Notes under the pieces: generated by a model
The model's database searches: none
Seen by the model: the letters and a program-made list of their open reading frames with translations, nothing else
Told to the model about the DNA's origin: nothing
From: an uncultured Clostridia bacterium
GTDB lineage: Bacteria; Bacillota; Clostridia; Oscillospirales; Acutalibacteraceae
Direction: 5' to 3'
Length of the DNA stretch: 47,641 bases
Assembly (NCBI GenBank): GCA_937892525.1
Contig: CALAEV010000031.1
Span: 1 to 47,641, forward strand
Shown here: piece by piece, positions 32,773 through 39,604 of the stretch
How positions within the stretch are numbered: the first letter of the stretch is position 1
Layout: every line of letters begins with the position of its first letter
Made by a program: the position numbers and the translations under genes

Positions 32773-33036
32773 TTAACCTGCATAACTAAACATCGCATCT
32801 ACTCTTTCTTCAACAGCCGGAGCCATAACGTCGTTAAGGAGAGAATAAAGGAGTGTAAGGATAAGTGCACCGAGCACTACAGCAATAAGCACCTTAACAC
32901 CAGTATCTACATAAGCCTCTGCTTTTGTACCATCGAGAACTGAATGTGCTTTTGCACTCAATGCTGCTTCCTGAACAGCAAAAACATCTTTTACTTTTTG
33001 AACAGTTGATTTTACAAGTGATTTAATCTTTTTCAT
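32773..33036 (-). CDS. Flp-like pilin, copy 2
   Basis: An 87-residue protein nearly identical in layout to copy 1. A 43-residue basic leader (MKKIKSLVKSTVQKVKDVFA) ends at GTKAEAYVDTG, followed by a hydrophobic helix (VKVLIAVVLGALILTLLYSLL) and a short tail. Residues 25-60 match copy 1. Flp pilins are the main subunits of Tad pili; this long-leader form resembles small membrane proteins (DUF6133-like) of clostridial elements. Good RBS before the ATG. Expected to be processed by the A24 peptidase downstream. Confidence 0.75.
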   Translation of the reverse strand: MKKIKSLVKSTVQKVKDVFAVQEAALSAKAHSVLDGTKAEAYVDTGVKVLIAVVLGALILTLLYSLLNDVMAPAVEERVDAMFSYAG

Positions 33037-33054
33037 TATGTATTGCCTCCTCTC

Positions 33055-33318
33055 TTAACCTGCGTAGTTAAAAAGTCCTTCAACTCTTGTCTCGACTGTT
33101 GGCATGATTGTTTCGTTGAAAAGTGCGTAAAGAAGTGTAAGAATGAGAGCACCGAGAACTACGGCAATAAGCACCTTTACACCGGTATCTACATAAGCCT
33201 CTGCTTTTGTGCCATCGAGAACTGAATGTGCTTTTGCATTCAATGCTGCTTCCTGAACAGCAAAAACGCCCTTAACTTTCTGAACTGCTGATTTTACGAA
33301 TGATTTAATTTTTTTCAT
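33055..33318 (-). CDS. Flp-like pilin, copy 1
   Basis: An 87-residue tandem duplicate of the next gene. The leader, the cleavage-region motif (GTKAEAYVDTG) and the hydrophobic helix are almost the same; differences cluster in the C-terminal tail (FNETIMPTVETRVEGLFNYAG). Two pilin copies may give heteropolymeric pili or simply dosage. RBS GGAGG. The nucleotide similarity across the two genes indicates a recent tandem duplication. Confidence 0.75.
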   Translation of the reverse strand: MKKIKSFVKSAVQKVKGVFAVQEAALNAKAHSVLDGTKAEAYVDTGVKVLIAVVLGALILTLLYALFNETIMPTVETRVEGLFNYAG

Positions 33319-33341
33319 ATTGTTTTACCTCCAAATTTAGA

Positions 33342-33617
33342 TTAGTTGTTTTCTGAAATTTTTTCGTCATAAGCGTTAAACAAATCTTCTTCCATTTGCT
33401 TTCGCACAGAAGAAGTGATTGGATGACAAACAGGTTTCTTTACTTCTTCACCCTGTTTCATCCATGAAGTCTGAGGCATTGTTATATATCTGCCTTTTTC
33501 ATTTTCACAGATACCTACGCCATGAATAACAAAGCCCTCATCAATAACCACATTAGCATAAGCTTTTGTTGGTCTATCTCCTTTAAAAATCTTTTTAATT
33601 TCTACCTTAATATTCAT
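33342..33617 (-). CDS. SpoVG-family regulatory protein
   Basis: A 91-residue protein with the SpoVG fold sequence: AYANVVIDEGFVIHGVGICENEKGRYITMPQ, then CHPITSSVRKQMEEDLFNAY. SpoVG is a small RNA- and DNA-binding regulator widespread in Firmicutes. ICE-borne copies beside parB and pilin genes probably control element genes. RBS AAAGGA. It is 23 bases upstream of pilin copy 1, so it may regulate or share a transcript with the pilus genes. Confidence 0.85.
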   Translation of the reverse strand: MNIKVEIKKIFKGDRPTKAYANVVIDEGFVIHGVGICENEKGRYITMPQTSWMKQGEEVKKPVCHPITSSVRKQMEEDLFNAYDEKISENN

Positions 33618-33713
33618 TGTTTGTCCTTTCTTTGTACTGTTAAAAAGAATATTTATCTTTAAATTCAGTATAGTAAGTTTTTAATTTAAATGGTATTTTT
33701 GAGAGAGAAAATA

Positions 33714-34634
33714 TTATCGACTACCCTTATCTTTTATTCGCTGTAAATAGCGATTGTAATATTCAAGAGCTTTAATTACATAGTCACATTGTTTTTCTTT
33801 CGGAATACTATGAGGAATATGGTCTGTTATGCGATTATCCCTGAATGGAGATTTTTCCTTTTGATTAGGTTTCTCTTCATCCATTATTACATCGATAACA
33901 TCTTTTGATAATTTGCCTTGTTCAGCAAATTTTCGCATTCGCAATGTTTGTGCATGTGATGGAGTTGCATCCGCATATTCAATGGCTTCAAAAGCCCATC
34001 TCTGTGAATCTTCCGAAAGATATGACAGTTCTACTGCAGGTCGCATTGCAATTTGCTTTTCATCTACGAGTTTGAGCAGTGGTGAAATAAGATTGGTTAG
34101 ACGAATATATCTTTGAACTTGTCGTTCACTTTCGCCCACAGTTTCTCCTAACATTTCACCCGCTCTTTTGCCTTCTAACTTGTCGCCCGTTGGTCGAGAA
34201 GTTAAGTCTGTGCGTTGTCCTTGTCTTTTTATGGCTTCAAGTCGCATCTTATATGCAAATGCTTTTTCAGAAGGTAAGATTTCTTCTCTTTGCAAATTAC
34301 TATCAACCATTGCAAGTGTTGCCTCATCTCTTGTAAGTTCTTGAACTCGTGCAGATATCTTTTCTATGCCTGCAATTTCAAAAGCTCTTTTTCTTCTATG
34401 ACCTGAAACCATTTCATACCTTCCCTCTTCAATAGGTCTGACTAATATTGGCTGAATCAACCCTCTTGTTTTAATACTCTCAACCAGTTCATTCATACCA
34501 TCATCGTCCTTTACCTTATATGGATGATTTGGAAAGTCATTAATTACAGAAATGGGAATTTCCATAATTACCTCATGTTTGATCTTGGCTTCGTCATATG
34601 TATCTAATTTTGATATATTTTTCTTTTTTTCCAC
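33714..34634 (-). CDS. parB: ParB/Spo0J-family partition protein
   Basis: A 306-residue protein with a ParB N-terminal domain (EIPISVINDFPNHPYKV, GLIQPILVRPIEEGRYEMVSGHRRKRAFEIAG, NLQREEILPSEKAFAYKM) and an HTH region (MLGETVGESERQVQRYIRLTNL). The GHRRKRA motif corresponds to the CTP-binding box II. It probably partitions or maintains the excised ICE. No parA is adjacent in the window. The start is GTG at 34634 with AAGGA about ten bases upstream. Confidence 0.88.
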   Translation of the reverse strand: MEKKKNISKLDTYDEAKIKHEVIMEIPISVINDFPNHPYKVKDDDGMNELVESIKTRGLIQPILVRPIEEGRYEMVSGHRRKRAFEIAGIEKISARVQELTRDEATLAMVDSNLQREEILPSEKAFAYKMRLEAIKRQGQRTDLTSRPTGDKLEGKRAGEMLGETVGESERQVQRYIRLTNLISPLLKLVDEKQIAMRPAVELSYLSEDSQRWAFEAIEYADATPSHAQTLRMRKFAEQGKLSKDVIDVIMDEEKPNQKEKSPFRDNRITDHIPHSIPKEKQCDYVIKALEYYNRYLQRIKDKGSR

Positions 34635-34677
34635 TTTTTAATATTCCTTTTCGAAATTTATTTTGTAATGTGAAATA

Positions 34678-34779
34678 TCATCCAAAAATCTTCGTAATAA
34701 TATGGAATACTGGAATTACAACATTAAATGCTAAACCTTGTCCCACAGTGTATAAAATTGCCATAGGCATTTGCATCAT
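34678..34779 (-). CDS. Candidate 33-residue hydrophobic microprotein
   Basis: A short open frame that encodes a single predicted membrane helix (MAILYTVGQGLAFNVVIPVF) and a short basic tail ending KIFG. It starts at ATG 34779 (a second ATG follows at once), preceded by AAGGGAAGTGAG as ribosome-binding site. It lies between parB and the structured RNA, in a region otherwise empty of genes. Small membrane peptides are easily created by chance, so the call depends on the good ribosome-binding site and the sequence character. Confidence 0.45.
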   Translation of the reverse strand: MMQMPMAILYTVGQGLAFNVVIPVFHIITKIFG

Positions 34780-34865
34780 CTCACTTCCCTTCTTTTATAA
34801 ATTTAGTTAGTCATTTCCATAAACATATTGCTGCATAAATGATAACCATTTCATTTTTGAACTAC

Positions 34866-35117
34866 CTAAGTGTCAGAGCAGCTTACTCTGCCTCACGGGA
34901 ATTCCACCCCTCTTTCTGTTAGAGCCGTTCTCATTGCCTGCGACGGTTTTATCACGCTCGGACTGTGACTAAACGGGAGTACCATTGTCATTCCGGTCCT
35001 CATCGCCTTACTTGTGGCTAACAAATATTTTGTAGTATGGTTTTATCGCTCGCTTAAAGAAAATTAAGGTCATGGCGCACTCACTACCCAGGCTCTTTCC
35101 GAAACTGAAGTACTTAG
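34866..35117 (-). ncRNA. Candidate structured noncoding RNA (about 250 nt)
   Basis: GC-richer than its surroundings and without a reading frame. A terminal helix closes it: 35117-35112 with 34866-34871 and 35107-35105 with 34874-34876. A second long-range helix pairs 35096-35091 with 34921-34926. Inside, GGAC/GTCC (34960-34963 with 34996-34999) and TGAC/GTCA (34966-34969 with 34987-34990) stack, and further hairpins are visible (CAGAG..CTCTG near 34875-34891; CCGT..ACGG near 34924-34946). The motif CGAGCG..ATAAAACC occurs twice. Read on the minus strand the loops are purine-rich, as in folded RNAs; hence the strand. It does not look like RNase P, tmRNA, 6S or SRP RNA; a raiA-like or other ICE-linked RNA is possible but unproven. 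Confidence 0.6.
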
Positions 35118-35260
35118 TTTGTTCTATTCAATTTTTTCAAGATAAAAAGTTACTTTTCGTATAGCAACTTTTTAAGAGAAATATTTTCCCTCTCAAGGGA
35201 AAGGCATTTAGAAGGCCGATTTTTGCAACTTTTTTGAAAAAATTTTAAAAAAAGCAAAAA

Positions 35261-35294
35261 AATAAGAACACACCAAAATTGATGTATTCTTATT
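35261..35294 (-). terminator. Intrinsic terminator upstream of the RNA
   Basis: 8-bp outer stem (35261-35268 with 35287-35294) and an inner stem with two mismatches. On the minus strand it is followed by a T-rich run (TTTTTTGCTTTTTTT). Second of two tandem terminators. Confidence 0.7.
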
Positions 35295-35315
35295 CGCATT
35301 AATAAAACAAAAAAA

Positions 35316-35345
35316 GGATATACCACCTATACGGGTGATATATCC
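35316..35345 (-). terminator. Intrinsic terminator
   Basis: 7-bp stem (35316-35322 with 35339-35345), one mismatch, then 4 inner pairs. Seven T in a row follow on the minus strand. With the one at 35261 it shields the RNA region from transcription coming from the DUF6414-like gene. Confidence 0.8.
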
Positions 35346-35578
35346 CTATATTATTTATATTAGAACCACAGGTTGACTTTTATATCTTTCCAGTTAAGAA
35401 CACGATGCCTTGTGGAAAAACTATACAAATAATTTTTCGCATCATCAATTGTCAAAACGAAGGTGTCAAGCCGTAATTCATTTGTTTTGCCATTTCGCTG
35501 ATTACTGCCTGTCCATCGGTTAACAAAGAAGGGAAAAATTATCAATTACAAATCGTACCTGATTATAAGATATTTATG

Positions 35579-36460
35579 TTAATAATACAAAGCTACTGGA
35601 TGAACAACATAAATTTTCTTTTGGTCTTTAAACATACCAATCATGATTTTATTTACAGTATCATACAAATCAGCAAAATCATTGTTTTTCTTTGCTGTTT
35701 CATCGGCAGTAACAATATTTGTTACATATCCAAACACCGAAAATTTTCCCCCATATTTGAATGCAACAATATCGGGATTATCTCTAAAATTCTCATCATC
35801 AAGGGGTACTAGCATATTCGTAGTTAATACGAACCTATCATAAGGTAGAGTATTTCTAATCATCTCAATAGTTTTAGCCGTTTCCTTTCGTTCTGGTTCA
35901 GATTGGTTCACTGTAGTTTTCAATGTTTCAATTTGCTGTTTTACTAGAACGGGCATAGCACTTCCTTTTGGAATGGCCTCTTTAATTTTAGCAATCTCTT
36001 GTTCTAATGTTTTTTTACTCTTCTCGTTTGTAAATTTTACAGGACCGTCTTCAGAAAACAGAGTTTGAAAATATTTAAAATCCAAAAAGGTTAAAACATC
36101 ATTTACTAAAACCATGTCCCCTATTTTTGGGTCTTCATTTTTTATTAGTTTGTTTGTCTCGGCATAATTAAGAATCAAGTCAAAAGCATAATCGTGCAGA
36201 ACCTTTTCTTGTACATTCTTAAGTAAATCCCTAGTAACATCTGTGGCTTCATCTGTACCCACCACATTACCATTAATAGATGCACCTATACCTACAATTT
36301 TAGCACTTACATCACCAGATAAATTAGCTTGAGTTCCTATCGTATCAGATGTCTCTTCAGTATGTTCGATTTCCTCTCCGCCTTTTACTAACAAGCCTCT
36401 TTCTATTTGAGCTAAAAATGAATTGACTGAATCTTGATTATAGTATAAAAATCGTTTCAT
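35579..36460 (-). CDS. DUF6414-like protein at the ICE/chromosome boundary
   Basis: About 293 residues starting MKRFLYYNQDSVNSFLAQIERGLLVKGGEE, which resembles the DUF6414 family; a Gly/Ala-rich segment follows (ANLSGDVSAKIVGIGASINGNVVG), then helices and a C-terminal beta region (FSVFGYVTNIVTADE, KKIYVVHPVALYY). The function of the family is not known to me. ATG at 36460 follows AGGTGG by five bases; a GTG nine bases earlier is part of that site. Own promoter (36517-36544), and neither neighbour is related, so it may be ICE cargo or a boundary chromosomal gene. Confidence 0.65.
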   Translation of the reverse strand: MKRFLYYNQDSVNSFLAQIERGLLVKGGEEIEHTEETSDTIGTQANLSGDVSAKIVGIGASINGNVVGTDEATDVTRDLLKNVQEKVLHDYAFDLILNYAETNKLIKNEDPKIGDMVLVNDVLTFLDFKYFQTLFSEDGPVKFTNEKSKKTLEQEIAKIKEAIPKGSAMPVLVKQQIETLKTTVNQSEPERKETAKTIEMIRNTLPYDRFVLTTNMLVPLDDENFRDNPDIVAFKYGGKFSVFGYVTNIVTADETAKKNNDFADLYDTVNKIMIGMFKDQKKIYVVHPVALYY

Positions 36461-36500
36461 AAATACCACCTAAAATCTCTATTTGAACTATTTATTAAGC

Positions 36501-36541
36501 CAACAATTGTATTTGTATTATACCATAAATTGTAATTGTTG
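36501..36541. promoter_or_regulatory. Inverted repeat flanking the -10 box of the DUF6414-like gene, candidate operator
   Basis: Perfect 8-bp arms 36501-36508 and 36534-36541 bracket the -10 region, with the upper arm touching the -35 box. A dimeric repressor could bind here. Confidence 0.4.
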
Positions 36542-36544
36542 CAA
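36517..36544 (-). promoter_or_regulatory. Promoter of the DUF6414-like gene
   Basis: TTGCAA (36544-36539) and TATAAT (36522-36517) on the minus strand, 16 bases apart, with a TG extension before the -10. Transcription would start about 50 bases before the ATG at 36460. Confidence 0.7.
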
Positions 36545-36587
36545 TACATACAAAAGCGCTTTCCGATTTAGACGGGTTTTAAATACA

Positions 36588-36617
36588 AAAAGAGAACAGT
36601 ATAAACTGTCCTCTTTT
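36588..36617. terminator. Terminator-like hairpin downstream of lysS
   Basis: 7-bp outer stem (36588-36594 with 36611-36617), one mismatch, 5 inner pairs and a 4-nt loop. On the minus strand the 3' arm is T-rich (CTCTTTTT). It would end the greA-lysS message about 105 bases past the lysS stop. Confidence 0.6.
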
Positions 36618-36637
36618 GCTATATCACATTTTAATTT

Positions 36638-36657
36638 GTCGTAAAAGTGTCGTAAAA
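36638..36657. repeat. Tandem 11-bp direct repeat near the presumed ICE end
   Basis: GTCGTAAAA occurs at 36638-36646 and 36649-36657, a period of 11 bases, close to one helical turn. With the inverted repeat 36683-36689 / 36708-36714 nearby, this could be an integrase arm-type or attachment region, or a regulator site. No matching copy is visible elsewhere in the window. Confidence 0.3.
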
Positions 36658-36721
36658 CTTAATTATATAATTCTATGCATCGCTCAAAATCGTTGATATT
36701 ACGTGGTTTTTGAGAATTTTA

Positions 36722-38215
36722 TCAGTCAAGTGGTTTCATTGTGGGGAAGAGGATAACGTCGCGGATTGCCTGACTATCTGTAAGTAACATTGTCATACGG
36801 TCAATACCGAAACCGATACCGCCTGTTGGTGGCATACCGAGTTCAAGTGCATAAAGGAAGTCCTCATCAGTTGTATTTGCCTCTTCGTCGCCGAGTGCGA
36901 GAAGTTCTTCCTGTGCCTTGAAACGTTCTCTCTGGTCGATTGGGTCATTAAGCTCTGAATAAGCATTTGCCATTTCCCAACCGTTCATAAAGAACTCAAA
37001 ACGTTCAACATAGTTAGGGTCTTCAGGCTTTTTCTTTGTAAGTGGAGAAATCTCAATTGGATGGTCCATAACGAATGTTGGTTGAACAAGATGCTCTTCA
37101 ACAAATTCTTCAAAGAAGAGATTGAGAATATCGCCTTTTTTATGGTGTGGTTCAAACTCAATATGATGTTCTTTTGCTACTGCGTGAGCTTCTTCAGTTG
37201 AGTTGATTTCATTAAAGTCAACACCTGAATACTTTTTAACTGCGTCAAGCATTGTGATTCTCTCAAACGGCTTACCTAAATCCATTTCAATACCGTTGAA
37301 TGTGATTTTTGTTGTGCCAAGAACTTCTTGTGCTACATAACGGTAAAGATTTTCAGTTAAATCCATCATACCGTGGTAGTCAGTATATGCCTGATAAAGT
37401 TCCATAAGTGTAAACTCTGGATTATGACGAGTGTCAAGACCTTCGTTACGGAATACACGACCAATTTCATAAACTCTTTCCATACCACCAACGATAAGAC
37501 GTTTTAAGTAAAGTTCAAGAGAAATACGAAGTTTAATATCAGTATCAAGTGCGTTAAAGTGAGTTTCAAATGGTCTTGCTGCTGCACCACCTGCATTGTA
37601 AACAAGCATTGGTGTTTCAACTTCCATAAAGCCTTCACCATCAAGATATTTACGGACTGCGCTGATAATCTTTGAACGGTTGATAAGAGTCTGTTTTGAT
37701 TCCTGATTCATAATAAGGTCAATATAACGCTGACGATATCTCATATCAGTATTTGTAAGACCGTGGAACTTTTCAGGAAGAATCTGCAAGCTCTTTGAAA
37801 GAAGTGTTACTGCAGTAGCGTGAATTGAAATCTCGCCTGTTTTTGTTTTGAACACTTCGCCTTCGATACCGATAATATCGCCAATATCGAGTTTCTTAAA
37901 GCCTTTATATTCTTCTTCACCGATGCTATCTCTTGCTACATAAGACTGAATGTTGCCTTTAAGGTCCTGAATATTGCAGAATGATGCTTTACCCATAACG
38001 CGTTTTGACATCATACGGCCTGCAACACGTACAGTTTTACCTTCAAGAGAGTCAAAATCTGCTTTAACATCAGCGCTATGATGAGTCTGGTCATATTTTG
38101 TAATTACAAATGGGTCTTTGCCCTCTTCTTGTAATGCTTTAAGTTTTTCCTGACGGATTCTTTGCTGTTCGCCTAAATCCACTTCAGGTTGGTTGTTTCT
38201 AATTTCTTCTGCCAT
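36722..38215 (-). CDS. lysS: Lysyl-tRNA synthetase, class II
   Basis: A 497-residue enzyme that charges tRNA-Lys. It has an N-terminal OB-fold anticodon-binding domain (VRVAGRMMSKRVMGKASFCNIQD) and a class II core: motif 1 near MNQESKQTLINRSKII, motif 2 FRNEGLDTRHNPEFTLMELYQAY, motif 3 GIGFGIDRMTMLL. Full normal length and all motifs intact. It lies 13 bases after greA, a common arrangement in Clostridia, and both are read from the promoter at 38768-38796. RBS GAGG. Just downstream lies the ICE end. Confidence 0.97.
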   Translation of the reverse strand: MAEEIRNNQPEVDLGEQQRIRQEKLKALQEEGKDPFVITKYDQTHHSADVKADFDSLEGKTVRVAGRMMSKRVMGKASFCNIQDLKGNIQSYVARDSIGEEEYKGFKKLDIGDIIGIEGEVFKTKTGEISIHATAVTLLSKSLQILPEKFHGLTNTDMRYRQRYIDLIMNQESKQTLINRSKIISAVRKYLDGEGFMEVETPMLVYNAGGAAARPFETHFNALDTDIKLRISLELYLKRLIVGGMERVYEIGRVFRNEGLDTRHNPEFTLMELYQAYTDYHGMMDLTENLYRYVAQEVLGTTKITFNGIEMDLGKPFERITMLDAVKKYSGVDFNEINSTEEAHAVAKEHHIEFEPHHKKGDILNLFFEEFVEEHLVQPTFVMDHPIEISPLTKKKPEDPNYVERFEFFMNGWEMANAYSELNDPIDQRERFKAQEELLALGDEEANTTDEDFLYALELGMPPTGGIGFGIDRMTMLLTDSQAIRDVILFPTMKPLD

Positions 38216-38228
38216 TTTAATTCCTCTA

Positions 38229-38696
38229 TTATTTTAAGATTTCAACAATTTTGAATTCCATAGCACCTGCAGGTGTTTCAACTGTAACTTTTTCGCCAAC
38301 CTTGTGGCCGATAAGTGCTTTACCAACAGGAGATTCGTCTGAAATCTTACCAACTGCAGGGTCTGCCTGTGCAAAGCCTACGATTGAGTAAGTATATGAC
38401 TTTCTCTTTTTATCTGTAATTTTAACTGTTGAACCAATATGAACATGTTCATTGCTAAGAGATTCAACGTCAAGAATTTTTGCATTTTTAAGAATATGCT
38501 CAATTTCACCAATACGAGCTTCAAGCTTTGCTTGGTCGTTCATAGCTTCATCATATTCGCTGTTTTCTGACAAGTCACCGAAAGATTTAGCAAGTTTAAT
38601 TTTTTCAGCAGCTTCTTTTCTACCGTTGACTTTTAAGTCTTCAAGTTCTGCCTCAAGCTGTTTGAGAGCTTCTATTGTAAGTAATGTTTCTGCCAT
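38229..38696 (-). CDS. greA: Transcription elongation factor GreA
   Basis: A 155-residue protein: N-terminal coiled coil (LKQLEAELEDLKVNGRKEAAEKIKLAKSFGDLSENSEYDEAM) with the acidic tip that enters the RNA polymerase secondary channel, then the FKBP-like C-terminal domain (VGSTVKI, YSIVG, ISDESPVGKALIGHKVGE). It rescues stalled polymerase by stimulating transcript cleavage. Length and motifs are standard. RBS AAGGAG. Confidence 0.97.
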   Translation of the reverse strand: MAETLLTIEALKQLEAELEDLKVNGRKEAAEKIKLAKSFGDLSENSEYDEAMNDQAKLEARIGEIEHILKNAKILDVESLSNEHVHIGSTVKITDKKRKSYTYSIVGFAQADPAVGKISDESPVGKALIGHKVGEKVTVETPAGAMEFKIVEILK

Positions 38697-38767
38697 TTTT
38701 ATTTCTCCTTATAATTGGAATTTTTGGGCATAACGAAACAAGCAGTCCTGCCGCCCATATAGAACAT

Positions 38768-38796
38768 ATTATATTAAAAATTTACCATTGTGTCAA
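38768..38796 (-). promoter_or_regulatory. Consensus sigma-A promoter for greA-lysS
   Basis: TTGACA (38796-38791) and TATAAT (38773-38768) on the minus strand with exactly 17 bases between, a perfect match to the consensus. The -35 box overlaps the stop codon (TGA) of the upstream gene. The expected leader is about 65 bases long. Confidence 0.9.
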
Positions 38797-39557
38797 GCAA
38801 AATGAATATCTTTAACAAGCTTTTTTTCATTGTTTACCATTACATTCTCAAAAATACATTCACCTAATGAGAAAACTCCGCAAAGCTCATATAGTGCAGA
38901 GTAAAAGTCGTATTCATTTATTCCTTTTGGAGTTAGTTTTCTATAAACGTCATTTGCCAAAAGATTTTCACCATTTGAAATGTTCAAAAAGTCGTTTGTG
39001 GTATCTATGCTCATAATATTTCTGACTGTATCTATTTTGATTTTTGCATTGTCAAAGTCTGAAAGTAAAGATATGCAAAGACCAGTTTTTTCAAGAATGT
39101 CATCGCACAAATCCATATATTTTTCTTTATTCTCTGTAACAACGGTAAGTTTTGATGAACACATTGACAAACGAGTTGTAAAATCGGTAAAATCTGCGTT
39201 TTTATCATAAATTGCTATATGGTATAAATCTTTTTTGCGTTTATTGTTTTTTATTATCTGTAAAGCTGTATTTTGAAAGACTTTATTGTATAAAAGGTCA
39301 CTTTTGAATACACCTATTCCATTATCTTCTGGGATTTCAACATTATTATTCAATATAAGTCTTTTACTGCATTTACCGGTATTTTCAATTACTCTATCCC
39401 AATCAATATTTTCAGAAATTTTAACATCGAGCACATAAAATGGTGCACCTTTGAAGACCGGTATAGTTTTAATAACATAATCATCCTGTACTAAAAAACG
39501 AAATATTCTTTCAAACAAGGTAAGTTTTTTCTTTTCAACATTTAAAATGCAAAACAT
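38793..39557 (-). CDS. Hypothetical protein
   Basis: A 254-residue soluble protein, Asn/Lys/Ile/Asp-rich, with an alternating strand-helix pattern (RKKDLYHIAIYDKNADFTDFTTRLSMC; SKLTVVTENKEKYMDLCDDILEKTGLCISLLSD). No signal peptide or membrane segment. The last part (GVFSLGECIFENVMVNN) has a hydrophobic core. No family recognised. Its start codon directly follows the terminator hairpin 39561-39592, and its ribosome-binding site GGAGGG lies in the 3' arm of that hairpin, so translation is probably controlled by RNA folding or depends on readthrough. The stop codon overlaps the greA promoter. Confidence 0.7.
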   Translation of the reverse strand: MFCILNVEKKKLTLFERIFRFLVQDDYVIKTIPVFKGAPFYVLDVKISENIDWDRVIENTGKCSKRLILNNNVEIPEDNGIGVFKSDLLYNKVFQNTALQIIKNNKRKKDLYHIAIYDKNADFTDFTTRLSMCSSKLTVVTENKEKYMDLCDDILEKTGLCISLLSDFDNAKIKIDTVRNIMSIDTTNDFLNISNGENLLANDVYRKLTPKGINEYDFYSALYELCGVFSLGECIFENVMVNNEKKLVKDIHFA

Positions 39558-39560
39558 AAA

Positions 39561-39592
39561 AATCCCTCCGCAACAAAATATGCGAAGGGATT
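39561..39592 (-). terminator. Terminator of the ftsEX-M23-S41 operon, overlapping the next gene's ribosome-binding site
   Basis: 12-bp stem with one G.U pair (39561-39572 with 39581-39592), 8-nt loop, and TTTTT on the minus strand. It follows the S41 gene directly. The GGAGGG ribosome-binding site of the hypothetical gene is in its 3' arm, six bases before ATG. Confidence 0.85.
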
Positions 39593-39604
39593 GAATAATA
39601 TTTA

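Larger units (their letters stand above)
35118..35578. other. Gene-poor stretch: tandem terminators, no supported gene
   Basis: This region upstream of the RNA holds hairpins at 35185-35202 (7-bp stem) and 35147-35176 (8-bp arms), and the terminators listed separately at 35261 and 35316. Two short overlapping frames end at 35360-35450 on the minus strand without a start or ribosome-binding site; they may be the remains of a decayed gene. Otherwise I see nothing in it. Confidence 0.5.

Noticed and set aside
32773..33318. The two 87-residue pilin genes as an insertion-sequence or repeat unit
   Set aside because: The repeat is confined to coding sequence and encodes clear pilin-like proteins; it is a tandem gene duplication.
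34866..35117. Group I or group II intron as explanation of the structured region
   Set aside because: No domain V-like hairpin, no intron-encoded protein and no split gene around it.
35360..35545. A 61-residue minus-strand frame ending at the terminator 35316-35345
   Set aside because: No ribosome-binding site, no recognisable family, and an overlapping frame gives an equally protein-like C-terminus; at most a gene remnant.
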